This document shows positions 48,328 to 57,971 of a stretch of 64,000 nucleotides of DNA, in pieces (position 1 is the stretch's first letter; each line of letters opens with the position of its first letter). The DNA is taken from NCBI RefSeq assembly GCF_000011205.1, contig NC_003106.2, positions 2,595,938 to 2,659,937 of the forward strand, read 5' to 3'. The notes beneath the pieces were generated by a model. It had not been told where the DNA came from. It did not search any database and worked only from the letters and a program-made list of their open reading frames with translations. The translations under genes were made by a program, and so were the position numbers. This DNA comes from Sulfurisphaera tokodaii str. 7 (GTDB lineage Archaea; Thermoproteota; Thermoprotei_A; Sulfolobales; Sulfolobaceae).

Positions 48328-48665
48328 TTCAACATCTTCATAAGATTCTCAACAAACTTTAAAACCTTTTCAGCTGTCTCCTTCGAAAATACGTATGGTA
48401 AATAGCGTTTAGACATGTAGGACTGCGTTAAAAAATCAACCATTAGCGAATCAACGTTTACGTTCTCAAACCTCTTTAAGGCTTCCAAAAGCTCCTTTAG
48501 ATTATGAGTTTTAGTGTAATCACCAAGATAAGTGTACAACTTATACTTAACACAGAGCTGAAGTGCTTGTTCGGAACGGAATACCGATAAGTTCCAAATT
48601 CCCTCCTCAAAGTCCCTATTCGCGTCATGAAAGAAGTTTTTTGCGTTCTCTAAGAGAAAGCTCAT
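48318..48665 (-). CDS. HEPN-domain protein
   Basis: 115 residues: LENAKNFFHDANRDFEEGIW, then LSVFRSEQALQLCVKYKLY and TKTHNLKELLEALKRF, the three-helix pattern of small HEPN proteins, including the R-x4-6-H type active site region. HEPN proteins are RNases or nucleotide-binding partners of MNT antitoxins. Here the MNT gene downstream is reduced to a fragment, so the HEPN may be free, silent or controlled elsewhere. ATG at 48665. Confidence 0.75.
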   Translation of the reverse strand: MSFLLENAKNFFHDANRDFEEGIWNLSVFRSEQALQLCVKYKLYTYLGDYTKTHNLKELLEALKRFENVNVDSLMVDFLTQSYMSKRYLPYVFSKETAEKVLKFVENLMKMLKCL

Positions 48666-48687
48666 AAGTAAATCCTCAATAGTCTAA

Positions 48688-48801
48688 CTAATAAAGTGTA
48701 GGTAGGCGATAAACCCACGGTCTCTCTTTCATTTCCTTTACTTTTGCATCTCCCTCAACGTTATATTCGGTCAACTTATAACGGTAAAGTTTTCTAAAAG
48801 T
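48688..48801 (-). pseudogene. gene tail fragment upstream of HEPN
   Basis: The minus strand has an open end reading ETFRKLYRYKLTEYNVEGDA followed by KVKEMKERPWVYRLP and a TAG at 48688-48690. No start is visible. The composition looks coding, but the family is unknown. Confidence 0.3.
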
Positions 48802-48995
48802 CTCACAAAGAGGAATCCCGCATACTCAGAATTTAGGTTAGCTGAAATTACCCTTCCAAAGCACGGAAAAAGGCTTAATTTCTATTCTAATAGGTGTAAG
48901 CTCATTTATAGTTAGCGTGTTGATACATAAAAAGAAACGCTAAGAATGTGAGAAAGAACCTATACTTCTTCTTAAGGTATACTAACTAAGAGAAA

Positions 48996-49112
48996 TTACT
49001 GTATGAGATAGTATAACCCTCCTCCTACAGATGCAAATCCACGTGAGGCTAGGTATGCAGTGCCTTTCACGGTTTGTCCCTGAATTTCGTTAGTGTTTTC
49101 AGAAAATTTATA
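48996..49112 (-). pseudogene. gene tail fragment
   Basis: After a TAA the minus strand runs open with GYKFSENTNEIQGQTVKG, then TAYLASRGFASVGGGLYYL and a TAA at 48996-48998. The Gly-rich end looks like a real protein terminus, but the body of the gene is missing. The surrounding 48666-49187 region is otherwise without a gene. Confidence 0.3.
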
Positions 49113-49197
49113 GCCTTAATCTAATGGTATACCACTAAATCATAGTCTAAGAACTTTTCCAAAATACTAGTAAATTTAGATTTAAAGAGTGTGGACA

Positions 49198-49323
49198 TAG
49201 TGTCGTCACTAAGCTATTTATATTTCTATAAATTTTTATCACATAGTAATATATTAGTTCAATATTTATACTCTTTATAAAGAAAGCCATCTAATAAATT
49301 TATATGCAAATGACGACACTATC
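49198..49323. mobile_element. MITE-like element B, nested, about 126 bp
   Basis: Ends TAGTGTCGTCA and TGACGACACTA form an 11-12 bp inverted repeat. The element is flanked by the perfect 10-bp direct repeat AGTGTGGACA (49188-49197 and 49324-49333), a typical target duplication. The right-hand copy is itself the end of element A, so B inserted into A. No coding capacity. Confidence 0.75.
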
Positions 49324-49534
49324 AGTGTGGACAACAATATTTTTAATTTGATATAAATTATATAAAGTGTAAATTTAGTTTCAATTTATCGTTAGATCTC
49401 TTTACTGATAATAAAGGAAGTTACAATTTTAATCTCTATTTGAATTTTTATTGTATAATTAAAGTGTTTAAAAGGGAGAGGGATTTAAGGTAATTTTGAA
49501 TAAATTACAAATGAATGAAATTGTTGTCCACACT
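49324..49534. mobile_element. MITE-like element A, 211 bp
   Basis: Perfect 15-bp terminal inverted repeats AGTGTGGACAACAAT (49324-49338) and ATTGTTGTCCACACT (49520-49534) enclose an AT-rich core without a gene. The left end served as the target of element B. A small non-autonomous transposon is the simplest reading; the parental transposase is not in the window. Confidence 0.75.
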
Positions 49535-49675
49535 CGATTTAAATTACGAATATAGAATAAACTTTTGATAATATCAGTGGTTGAAAGTGGAAAATAATCA
49601 CAAAACATGAAGTAAAAGAATACAAATGATTGAAAAGTGTGTAGGATAACCATAAATTAACGTTACTTCAAGCCT

Positions 49676-50362
<687 letters not shown>

Positions 50363-50587
50363 TTAATACTTTTTTCATAATTCGACTAATAGATCTATTT
50401 AATCATTAGAGAACTCTGGAAAAAAGGAAAATATCTTCAGTTACCCATTTGTGATTTTAATCTCAAGCATCAAACGCATTTTTTCTTTCTATCTGTAGTT
50501 TAGGTGAAAGAATATTTTGCGGAATAACGTTACAAAGTGAAAAGATAAAATTGAGTGCCGTTCCGATTGGATTAGAATAAAATTAGC

Positions 50588-50759
50588 ACTTGTAGGAAAA
50601 CCGCTAAATCCTAAATACGTTAAAAACTTATAATAAATCACGTTGTACTAAATAAACAATTTACTAAGTTATAAAAAATAAAATAGGGAGTAAATTAAAA
50701 GTATTTGTTATTTCGTCGGTAAATATAACAATTTTTTAAGATAAGGAAATCTCCTTAAA
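50588..50759 (+). repeat. dispersed palindrome-ended element, copy 4
   Basis: Diverged member: blocks ACGTTAAAAAC, AGGGAGTAAATTAAAAGTAT and TTTTTTAAGATAAGGAAATC with CTCCTTAAAA at the end. It lies within the 50339-51137 spacer, in which I see no gene. Confidence 0.6.
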
Positions 50760-51137
50760 ATCCTTAGTCTAAGCACTAATCGTATTCTTTGATATCAAAT
50801 CCACAATCCTAGACTTTTATTGAAATGACTGTTCAGTTCTGTTAAATAGCAATTGGTATATAGTGACTTTTGTACTAGAATTTAGATCGTGACTATTTCC
50901 ACTAATTCTTTTGATAGATAATTATGACATCTATATCTAAATCCGTCGATCTAGAAAATCTACTTAGCATTTAATTACAAGTTAGCTTCTTTGCGTAACT
51001 TAGACATTGAAAAAGTTATCATCAACCTTTTTGCTGAAAATTCTTTGGTAACTAAAGTATACGTGGTACAACAAATTAATTAATACCAGAACGTTACCTT
51101 AAAAATAATAAATGCGAAAAACTCTCTATTATAAAGG

Positions 51138-51740
51138 TTAAAAGTTTAAGTTGAACTTTACCTTTACGTAATTGAGCTTGTTAAAAGGATCATCAACGTT
51201 AGGTATTATAACCTCACCTCCATCAGTCCTAATAATATGCCAATCTCCTATTTCCTTAAATATTGGATTAACAATATCCGCAACTAAGCTCGGTCTATTT
51301 GCTACGTTTTCTTGTCTGACGTTAACTACTACTATATTTTTCACTTGAGACCAAGGTACTATAAGCTCTCCCTCAGCATAATTTATCTTTACGCCTTTAG
51401 CTAACCTGACCAGCCTTATTATGCCGTAAATACTGCCAACTACAATTAAAAGTCCTATACTTATGGGTATTAAAGTAAAAATAGAGACGCCAAAGGAAAG
51501 TGAAAAATAAAGCGAATAAACGCCAACAATAAAGAGTAATGAAAGTAAAATTATTCCAACAGAAGCTATAACTACTTTACCAAAGTTTAAAAGCCTTTTA
51601 CTTCTATTTATTCTATATATTCCGTCATTTGCAGCTACATACAAAGGGATAAAAACCCGTTGAGAAAACAGCTGGTAACGAGTTTGAACAGGATTTAAAA
51701 CTACCAAGCCTTCCTTAGTTAAATCGAAAACTCTCATCAT
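51138..51740 (-). CDS. membrane protein with split soluble domain (PH-like)
   Basis: 200 residues: an N-terminal beta-rich part (FDLTKEGLVVLNPVQTRYQL), two membrane helices (about 55-78 and 82-105) and a C-terminal beta-rich part (VPWSQVKNIVVVNVR, WHIIRTDGGEVIIP). This is like bacterial-PH-type small membrane proteins, in which soluble halves face the cytoplasm. Function unknown. ATG at 51740 or the next codon. The following gene on the same strand lies about 85 bp upstream. Confidence 0.5.
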   Translation of the reverse strand: MMRVFDLTKEGLVVLNPVQTRYQLFSQRVFIPLYVAANDGIYRINRSKRLLNFGKVVIASVGIILLSLLFIVGVYSLYFSLSFGVSIFTLIPISIGLLIVVGSIYGIIRLVRLAKGVKINYAEGELIVPWSQVKNIVVVNVRQENVANRPSLVADIVNPIFKEIGDWHIIRTDGGEVIIPNVDDPFNKLNYVKVKFNLNF

Positions 51741-51824
51741 TCTGAATTTAGATTTAACAGCTATATATTCTTAACTGTATTAACTCCTTCTGAGGTTTTA
51801 AGTAAAGACTTTTTCCCCTTCATA

Positions 51825-52121
51825 TCATACAGAACTACTTACCATCATAAACAGCATAGCAAGTGCAAAAAGAATAACTCCTATAAAAAAATTAAGAAGC
51901 GGGACTATTAGAGAAAAATAGTGTTTCCTCTTTAAGAAATAAATTGAGAGTAAGAAAGCATATAAGGATGGACTAAAAATAGCATAGATCAGCGTGCCGA
52001 GACCAGAAGAGAAAATGTATCCATTAAGAGCTATAAGCAAACCTATATCGATAGCCCAAGATAAAAAGAAAATTCCAACATAACATAAAGCCCTAAACCA
52101 TGCATGTTGAGTTAAAGCCAT
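51825..52121 (-). CDS. small membrane protein, three helices
   Basis: 98 residues with membrane segments at about 10-30, 38-58 and 70-95 and one basic loop (KRKH). ATG at 52121. It precedes the gene 51138-51740 on the same strand, and the two may be co-transcribed. No family recognised. Confidence 0.5.
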   Translation of the reverse strand: MALTQHAWFRALCYVGIFFLSWAIDIGLLIALNGYIFSSGLGTLIYAIFSPSLYAFLLSIYFLKRKHYFSLIVPLLNFFIGVILFALAMLFMMVSSSV

Positions 52122-53125
52122 ATAAATAATTAAGGAAATAACAATTTATTATTTTCCCCTCTTAACGCTAGTGTTTAATCGATAGCAGAAACTTAAATAG
52201 CACAATGCTCAGATACAACCTCTTTTTTAATAGAAAGAATATAGCCATTCCTTTTCTATTAACTAATATACTCAAGGTCAGAGACGTTAAGGAAAAGGCT
52301 TACTCCAATAATACGGCAAGACTTTTCTATCTTCGTTAAAATTAATAAAGAAGGATCTTTACACGAAATAATTCTGCTGATATAAGAAGTAATAAAATGA
52401 TAGTCAGAACTAATACCGAAACTTTTAACGATTAACTAACGTCAAGAGATAAATTACTATATATCATTCTTGATCTCTCTTTTTTATACGGCGTATTATC
52501 TCGCTTGCTTTAACCGTATATATGGGAAAATATGTATGAGTCTTTTCAGTGAATTGAAACTTTTATTACTACGTCAAAATTACCTGTGTTTTAGTACGCT
52601 AATAAAGCAAAATTATTCATTTTCTCCTTTGCTTATTTTATTCGTTGTAGAACTCTCGAAATTTTACTAGACGAAATACATGATTTGACGAAATCGTAAA
52701 AACAAGACGGTTAATTATAACAATTACTATATATACTTTCCAGTTCTAGGAAAAAAGATGAATATATATTTTCAGCTATACCTTTACTAACTACTCATTA
52801 TTGATATGAGGATTAAGAAGTTATGAAAATGATTATTTATAAGAATATTTCTTGTTGAGGATAATATCAAAGTTAAATATCTCCTAACTGTTATTTATCA
52901 TCAGTTAACTCTAAAAATCATTTCAACTTAAATGATTAAACCAATTTTAAATTTTCTTAGAATATCTTTAGGTACTAAATAGCCTACTCAATTATATCAA
53001 ATTTAGCCAAATAAAAAAGTATTAATCCTTCTAACTTTTTAATGTTAAAATCCTAATGAATCTACGTTTAATCTTCTAGTACTATCTACACATGTTCATT
53101 AACAGTAATAAGAGGGAAAAAGATT
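52122..53125. other. gene desert of about 1 kb
   Basis: No convincing gene, RNA or repeat found. A 66-codon frame at 52470-52670 on the plus strand has neither a start signal nor sensible composition. The region is uniformly AT-rich. Confidence 0.5.
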
Positions 53126-55234
53126 TCATCTTCTTCTGAGGGCTATTATTACACCCGCAATTACTACTATTATTACAGCTATAATGATTAGGAATGAAGA
53201 ACTTCCCGAACTACTTGAGGGTACTGCTGACTCAGTCGAAGAGTAGATCTGAGTTGTAGTCTTACTACTTATGGACGTGCTAGTATATGTAAATGTTGTA
53301 GACGAACTTGTTGTAGTTGTTGGTATTGTAGTAGTGTTTGATGAAATTGGTGGAGTTGAAATGAGATTGTTAAAAGATATTGCATATATCTGATTATAAG
53401 GATATTCTTCAGTAATGTATACCAAACCTTCATTGGGATCTATAGTTACTGATGTCGGAAAACTTACGTTAACGCTCTTTTCGCTAACTATTTGTCCATT
53501 AGAGGGATTAACTACGAGTAGTTTTACAGGATTGAAAAGCCCACTAGTAGTTATGATCGCATATCCCTTATAATAGGCAATTAATTCTGGAGTACTATTT
53601 AATTCTATAGTAAATTGAGTTTTTACACCTTCAATACCAGCTAAGTAGTAATTTAATATGACTGGGAAAGAATAGGGTTTACTGACTACTTTTTCTCCAC
53701 CAACTAAAATTATTCCATCACCATAAGCTACTGCTGTAGGCTTAAATGGTACTTCTATTGTTGTTATTAACTCAGTCCCGTTTATAACTGATAAAGACTC
53801 ATTGTTATAATTTGCAACGTAAACTAGTCCATTCTGAGGATCATAAGTTAAAGCTACCGGATTATTCCCCACTTGTATTGCTGAGATCACAGACCCATTT
53901 GAAGGGCTTATGGCTAAGACAAGGTTAGAAGAATTATCTGCTACATATATCAAGTTATCTACCGGGTCATAAAGTAGTGCAACTGCATCTTTCCCAGCAC
54001 TTGCTTTCCAAAGTATACTACCATTATATGGGTTTTCTGCTACTAATTCCCCTCCATTAGTAATATAAAGTACTCCGTTATACGTATTATAGGTAATTAA
54101 TGAAGGACTATTTATGCTAGGAATTATACCTATCACCTTACCATTATTCAAAACATATATCGAATCAGCTTGATAGTTTGCAACATATAGGTCTCCAGTT
54201 ACATTATCGTACACAGCATATTGAGCTTGTATTTGCGATCCTATAGCTAGATAGGCACCAGTTATAGGGTTAATGACATAAATTGGATTAGGAGGAGTTC
54301 CAGTAACATAAAGCATGTTAGTTTTAGGATCATAAACTATATCAGATATTTGGCCAGGCAATGAGAAACTTAGTGAAAAACCTACATATATAGCAGATGG
54401 CGTTAGGGTTGAGACTTGTCCATTAGACACGTTTATTACATATACTGCTTCATAACCCTCTGAAAATGCATAAATATTACCTAAAGCATATACGACAGCA
54501 CAAGGAAAGCTCAATATCAAACTTAGACTATGCGTTGTGTAGTTTGAAATATTATAAGGATTAAATACGTTAATCGATGTAGTACTTATACCATAGACCT
54601 CATTATTTCCAACAACAAGCTGTGATGGTGCATAAATAAACATTGAAACGTTACGTAATATTTTAGTGCCGTTAATTTGGGAAACGATATTGTTTGGTAC
54701 CACAAACGGATTATTTCCTGCAACATATACAAAGCCAGTATAGGGGTCAAATACAATTGAGGTAATAGTGAAACCTTTGAGGAGTGTCGCTACTTCTTGC
54801 CCACTTTGGGTAAAGATTTCTATGCCATTATCGACTACATACAAGTATCCGTTCTTGAGATCAACAACAACACTTTGAGGAGACCCTCCAACATAGATAG
54901 TCTTTACTAACGTGTTTGTTTGTGGATTTATGACACTTATAGTCCCCGATTTATTATTAACTACATAAAAGTATCCGTTAGCATAAGTAATGTATATTGG
55001 CTCAACACCTACATTAATAGTACCAATAAATGAGTAGTTGTAGGGATCGAAGATGACCACATCGTTATGTTGTGAGTCAACAGCATATATATAACCGTTA
55101 CTGGGGTTAACAGCAGCCGATACAAGATACCCTATAGACGGACCAGTATAAAGATTTATTATTAATGAAAATGCTTGGAGGGATTCAGCTAGTAACATAG
55201 CTACCAATAGGAATAAAGCCTTCTTTCCACTCAT
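53126..55234 (-). CDS. YVTN-type beta-propeller surface protein with C-terminal anchor
   Basis: 702 residues: signal peptide (about 1-22), then about a dozen repeats of the YVTN form (GYIYAVDSQHNDVVIFDPYN, GYFYVVNNKSGTISVINP, GLVYVANYNNESLSVING) that build one or two seven-bladed propellers. A Ser/Thr-rich stalk at about 635-675 (likely heavily glycosylated) and a membrane helix with RRR at the very end anchor it outside the cell. Such proteins mediate cell-surface contacts or envelope structure. ATG at 55234 with GGGTG upstream and a TATA region near 55265-55280. Confidence 0.85.
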   Translation of the reverse strand: MSGKKALFLLVAMLLAESLQAFSLIINLYTGPSIGYLVSAAVNPSNGYIYAVDSQHNDVVIFDPYNYSFIGTINVGVEPIYITYANGYFYVVNNKSGTISVINPQTNTLVKTIYVGGSPQSVVVDLKNGYLYVVDNGIEIFTQSGQEVATLLKGFTITSIVFDPYTGFVYVAGNNPFVVPNNIVSQINGTKILRNVSMFIYAPSQLVVGNNEVYGISTTSINVFNPYNISNYTTHSLSLILSFPCAVVYALGNIYAFSEGYEAVYVINVSNGQVSTLTPSAIYVGFSLSFSLPGQISDIVYDPKTNMLYVTGTPPNPIYVINPITGAYLAIGSQIQAQYAVYDNVTGDLYVANYQADSIYVLNNGKVIGIIPSINSPSLITYNTYNGVLYITNGGELVAENPYNGSILWKASAGKDAVALLYDPVDNLIYVADNSSNLVLAISPSNGSVISAIQVGNNPVALTYDPQNGLVYVANYNNESLSVINGTELITTIEVPFKPTAVAYGDGIILVGGEKVVSKPYSFPVILNYYLAGIEGVKTQFTIELNSTPELIAYYKGYAIITTSGLFNPVKLLVVNPSNGQIVSEKSVNVSFPTSVTIDPNEGLVYITEEYPYNQIYAISFNNLISTPPISSNTTTIPTTTTSSSTTFTYTSTSISSKTTTQIYSSTESAVPSSSSGSSSFLIIIAVIIVVIAGVIIALRRR

Positions 55235-55525
55235 ATAGACACCCTTTTTATCTAGTTATAACTATTAAGTTTTATAAAAGTTTCGCTTTTCCTTATGAAA
55301 TATACATTATAATTATTAGAAGATATATGAATAGCCAAAGTAATAAAACCGAAAAACTACCATGTTATTTTGTCGTTGTAAATTGAAGGACAAGAGGAAT
55401 ATATAACTAATTATTCCTTTAATGGTTATGATTATGACCATTTGTTTTACAGTAAATAATTCGCTTAAAATCAGTGATTAAGCATCTCAAAATTTATAAG
55501 ATTGAGTAAACTATAATTAGAACAA

Positions 55526-56263
55526 ATGATAAAGTGTCCAAGATGTGGATACGATAACCCAGATAATGCCTTATACTGTGCAATATGCGGTTATCCACTT
55601 ACAACACAACAGCCAACCCCACAATCGCCATACCATTAACAACCTTATAAACGATCCCTCAAAAAGATCATTATCCCAGTTATTGCAATAATAGTAGTAG
55701 TGTTAGCAGTCATTGTGGCATCACAATTTATATTTCATTCTGGTCCCTCTTCAGCAGAACTAATTACACCATCAAAGGCAGCATCTGTAGTTGGAGGCTC
55801 TTGGAGTGTAGATTCAGCCAACACTTATTCATTCACTATAAGTAACGATTTAGTTACTGAAAAATTATTAAATGGCTCCACAGAAACAATCTCCCTCAAC
55901 TCATTTTATAGTACAATGGGAGGAGAACCATTACCTGAAGTAACTTCAGGCTACGTTGAATATTTAAATGGGAATATTAGCGGAGAACAAGGACAGATTA
56001 TGGCTATGTATATAGTTTTTTCCTCATCAAGTAATGCTAAAAACTTCTTCTCCCAATCTGAAGTAACTTTACAGATATCTTCTAGTAATTTTAATAAAAT
56101 CTCAAATAACGAATTCATAGCCTATACTCCAGGAGGATTATTCGGTGAAGAATACGATTCCATAATACTCGTACTCAGCGGTAATAATGTAAAAATAGTT
56201 TCAGTCATAGCTCCAAATCCCCTAGGAACTTCGCAACTTGAAAGCTTGGAAAATAGCTTCTGA
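55526..56263 (+). pseudogene. zinc-ribbon membrane protein with an in-frame TAA
   Basis: ATG at 55526 opens [20 protein letters not shown] with a four-Cys zinc ribbon. Codon 38 is TAA (55637-55639) where CAA (Gln) would fit the Gln-rich linker. The same frame continues without further stop through KRSLKKIIIPVIAI (membrane helix) and a 170-residue outside domain to 56263. The paralog at 28655-29302 has the same architecture and an uninterrupted frame, and shares GGxWSV in the outside domain. So this is a gene with one nonsense mutation. Internal initiation near 55700 could still make the anchored domain. Confidence 0.8.
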
Positions 56264-56805
56264 TACAAAGTAAATTCTTTTTCTTTTTTAGAATTTCTTT
56301 AATAAATTAATACACATACCTATATTTAATGGACTTAAAGAAAATATATGCACCTTCTTAAGTCACAATATTTACTATGTTTGATCCCTTGTATAATTTC
56401 CCCCACCTTATTAGTTTTTATAATAATTGCAATGCAATAAAACGTTAGTTTTAGCTGAAGATATTAAAAATAATCGGTTTAACAAAATCATCCTGCACGC
56501 AAAAGCTACTTTAGCATTTACTAAGATTATATCATCATATATCCCCTATCCGCCTGGATAGTTATTATATCCACAATAACATAGATAAAATACTAATTAT
56601 TTCTATGTTTTTAAAGCGAAAAAAGACCACTATTCTTTTCAGTTAAAGGAAATATTTTAACTTGCAATTTCCATCAATAATAATCCCGACTTTCCCAGAT
56701 CTTTCTATATCAGAAATGCGAAAAAGGAAATATTCTCTTTTCAAATGAAAGAAAAAGAGTATTACGAAGAAAATTTTATAAATTAATTATTCTGTTATTA
56801 TATTG

Positions 56806-57246
56806 ATGAAGTTAGAAATAGGAGAACAAATAATTTGGGAAGAATTCCCTCTGAGTAGATTCAGAAGAAATGCTACAATAGGACTTATAATACTCGGTAT
56901 AATCTTCCTATTAACGGTATTTTTAGCAGCTATAGGAGTAATGTTCATAGTCCTAAGTCTAGTACTATACTTCGGACTAAGGTGGGCAAACAGATACGTA
57001 GTGACTAACAAGAGAGCAATGCTCATTAAATTCGGTAAAATTGTAAAGGAAGTACCCCTAAATACGCCAAATCTATTAATATCTATTGTAAATCCGCAAT
57101 ATTTTGAGACAAGATTAGCGGGGCAACATGTAGTACAGGATGTGGTTTTCCTACAAAACGGAATAGAATTATTAAGATTTAGCAAGGTACATAAAGGTGA
57201 CGAGCTAATGGCTAAACTGAAAAGTATGGGATTTATTTCAGCATGA
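56806..57246 (+). CDS. bPH-domain-like membrane protein
   Basis: 146 residues: MKLEIGEQIIWEEFPLSRFR, two adjacent membrane helices (about 25-45 and 46-64), then RYVVTNKRAMLIKFGKIVKE and a beta-rich tail. This is the layout of the bacterial PH-domain 2 family (membrane-bound, often YdbT-like). ATG at 56806 follows a TTG in frame one codon upstream; TATA-like TATTATATTG is near. The preceding 56264-56805 spacer has no gene. Function unknown. Confidence 0.65.
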   Translation: MKLEIGEQIIWEEFPLSRFRRNATIGLIILGIIFLLTVFLAAIGVMFIVLSLVLYFGLRWANRYVVTNKRAMLIKFGKIVKEVPLNTPNLLISIVNPQYFETRLAGQHVVQDVVFLQNGIELLRFSKVHKGDELMAKLKSMGFISA

Positions 57247-57971
57247 CCTTGGAGAAAAAGTGACAAAACCATTTTTTATTTAGTATTTTCTCAAACCTAG
57301 CCCTTAAATAGGGGTGTCCCGTTTATAAGTTCCGTTATATTACCTCAAGCTTGTCCCCTATTAGTGTTACCTAAAATGTAGAATCAATCATTCTTAAAAT
57401 TGAATCCCAATGGACCCATGAATTGCCCTTAAACACTCTGAAGTTAACACATGAAGTTATTATAAGCTTAAGAATTTCCGAAAGTAAATAATGTTTCTAG
57501 TACATGAAAGAATTTTGGGCTAGTTTACAGAAAACTCATAAATAATTGCTTCGTTCTAAGTTTCTAAGGTTAGAGGAACTATTCTTAACTACTTTGATAT
57601 TTTTACAAACACCTTCAAATTAGGACTGTTTAAGACCAGCCTAAATTTAGATTAATTAGCCAGAACACTCTTCTGAGCATTGAGCCATATTAATTTAATA
57701 CAAAAAGTTCAACTCCTAATCGGTCATAAAATCGCACTTTTCACGGCGTAGAAAGTTTATATTTCGTAAAAGTGATTATAACAGTTTACTAAAATTTTTT
57801 ATTTTTAGTTTAAAGTATATAGAAACCGTGAACAATATTCACTGAAAAAAGGGGTTTTGCTCTAAAAAACCGAAATCTATCATTATTTTGGGATAAAAAG
57901 TAGCCAATTTATGAAACAGTAGTATGAACGAAGAGAATATTTAAATAGAGGAGAAGTGGGAAATTGTTCCT
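57247..57971. other. spacer of about 720 bp without a gene
   Basis: No frame of interest and no recognised repeat. ATATTTAAAT at about 57937-57946 is a likely TATA box for the thermopsin gene, about 30 bases before its ATG, with GAGGAGA in the leader. Confidence 0.5.

Noticed and set aside
49468-49653. 61-codon minus-strand frame over the right end of MITE-like element A
   Set aside because: It spans the inverted repeat and flanking spacer and has no coding features; better explained by the mobile element.
52470-52670. 66-codon plus-strand frame
   Set aside because: No ribosome site or well-placed TATA box, odd composition, isolated in a gene desert.
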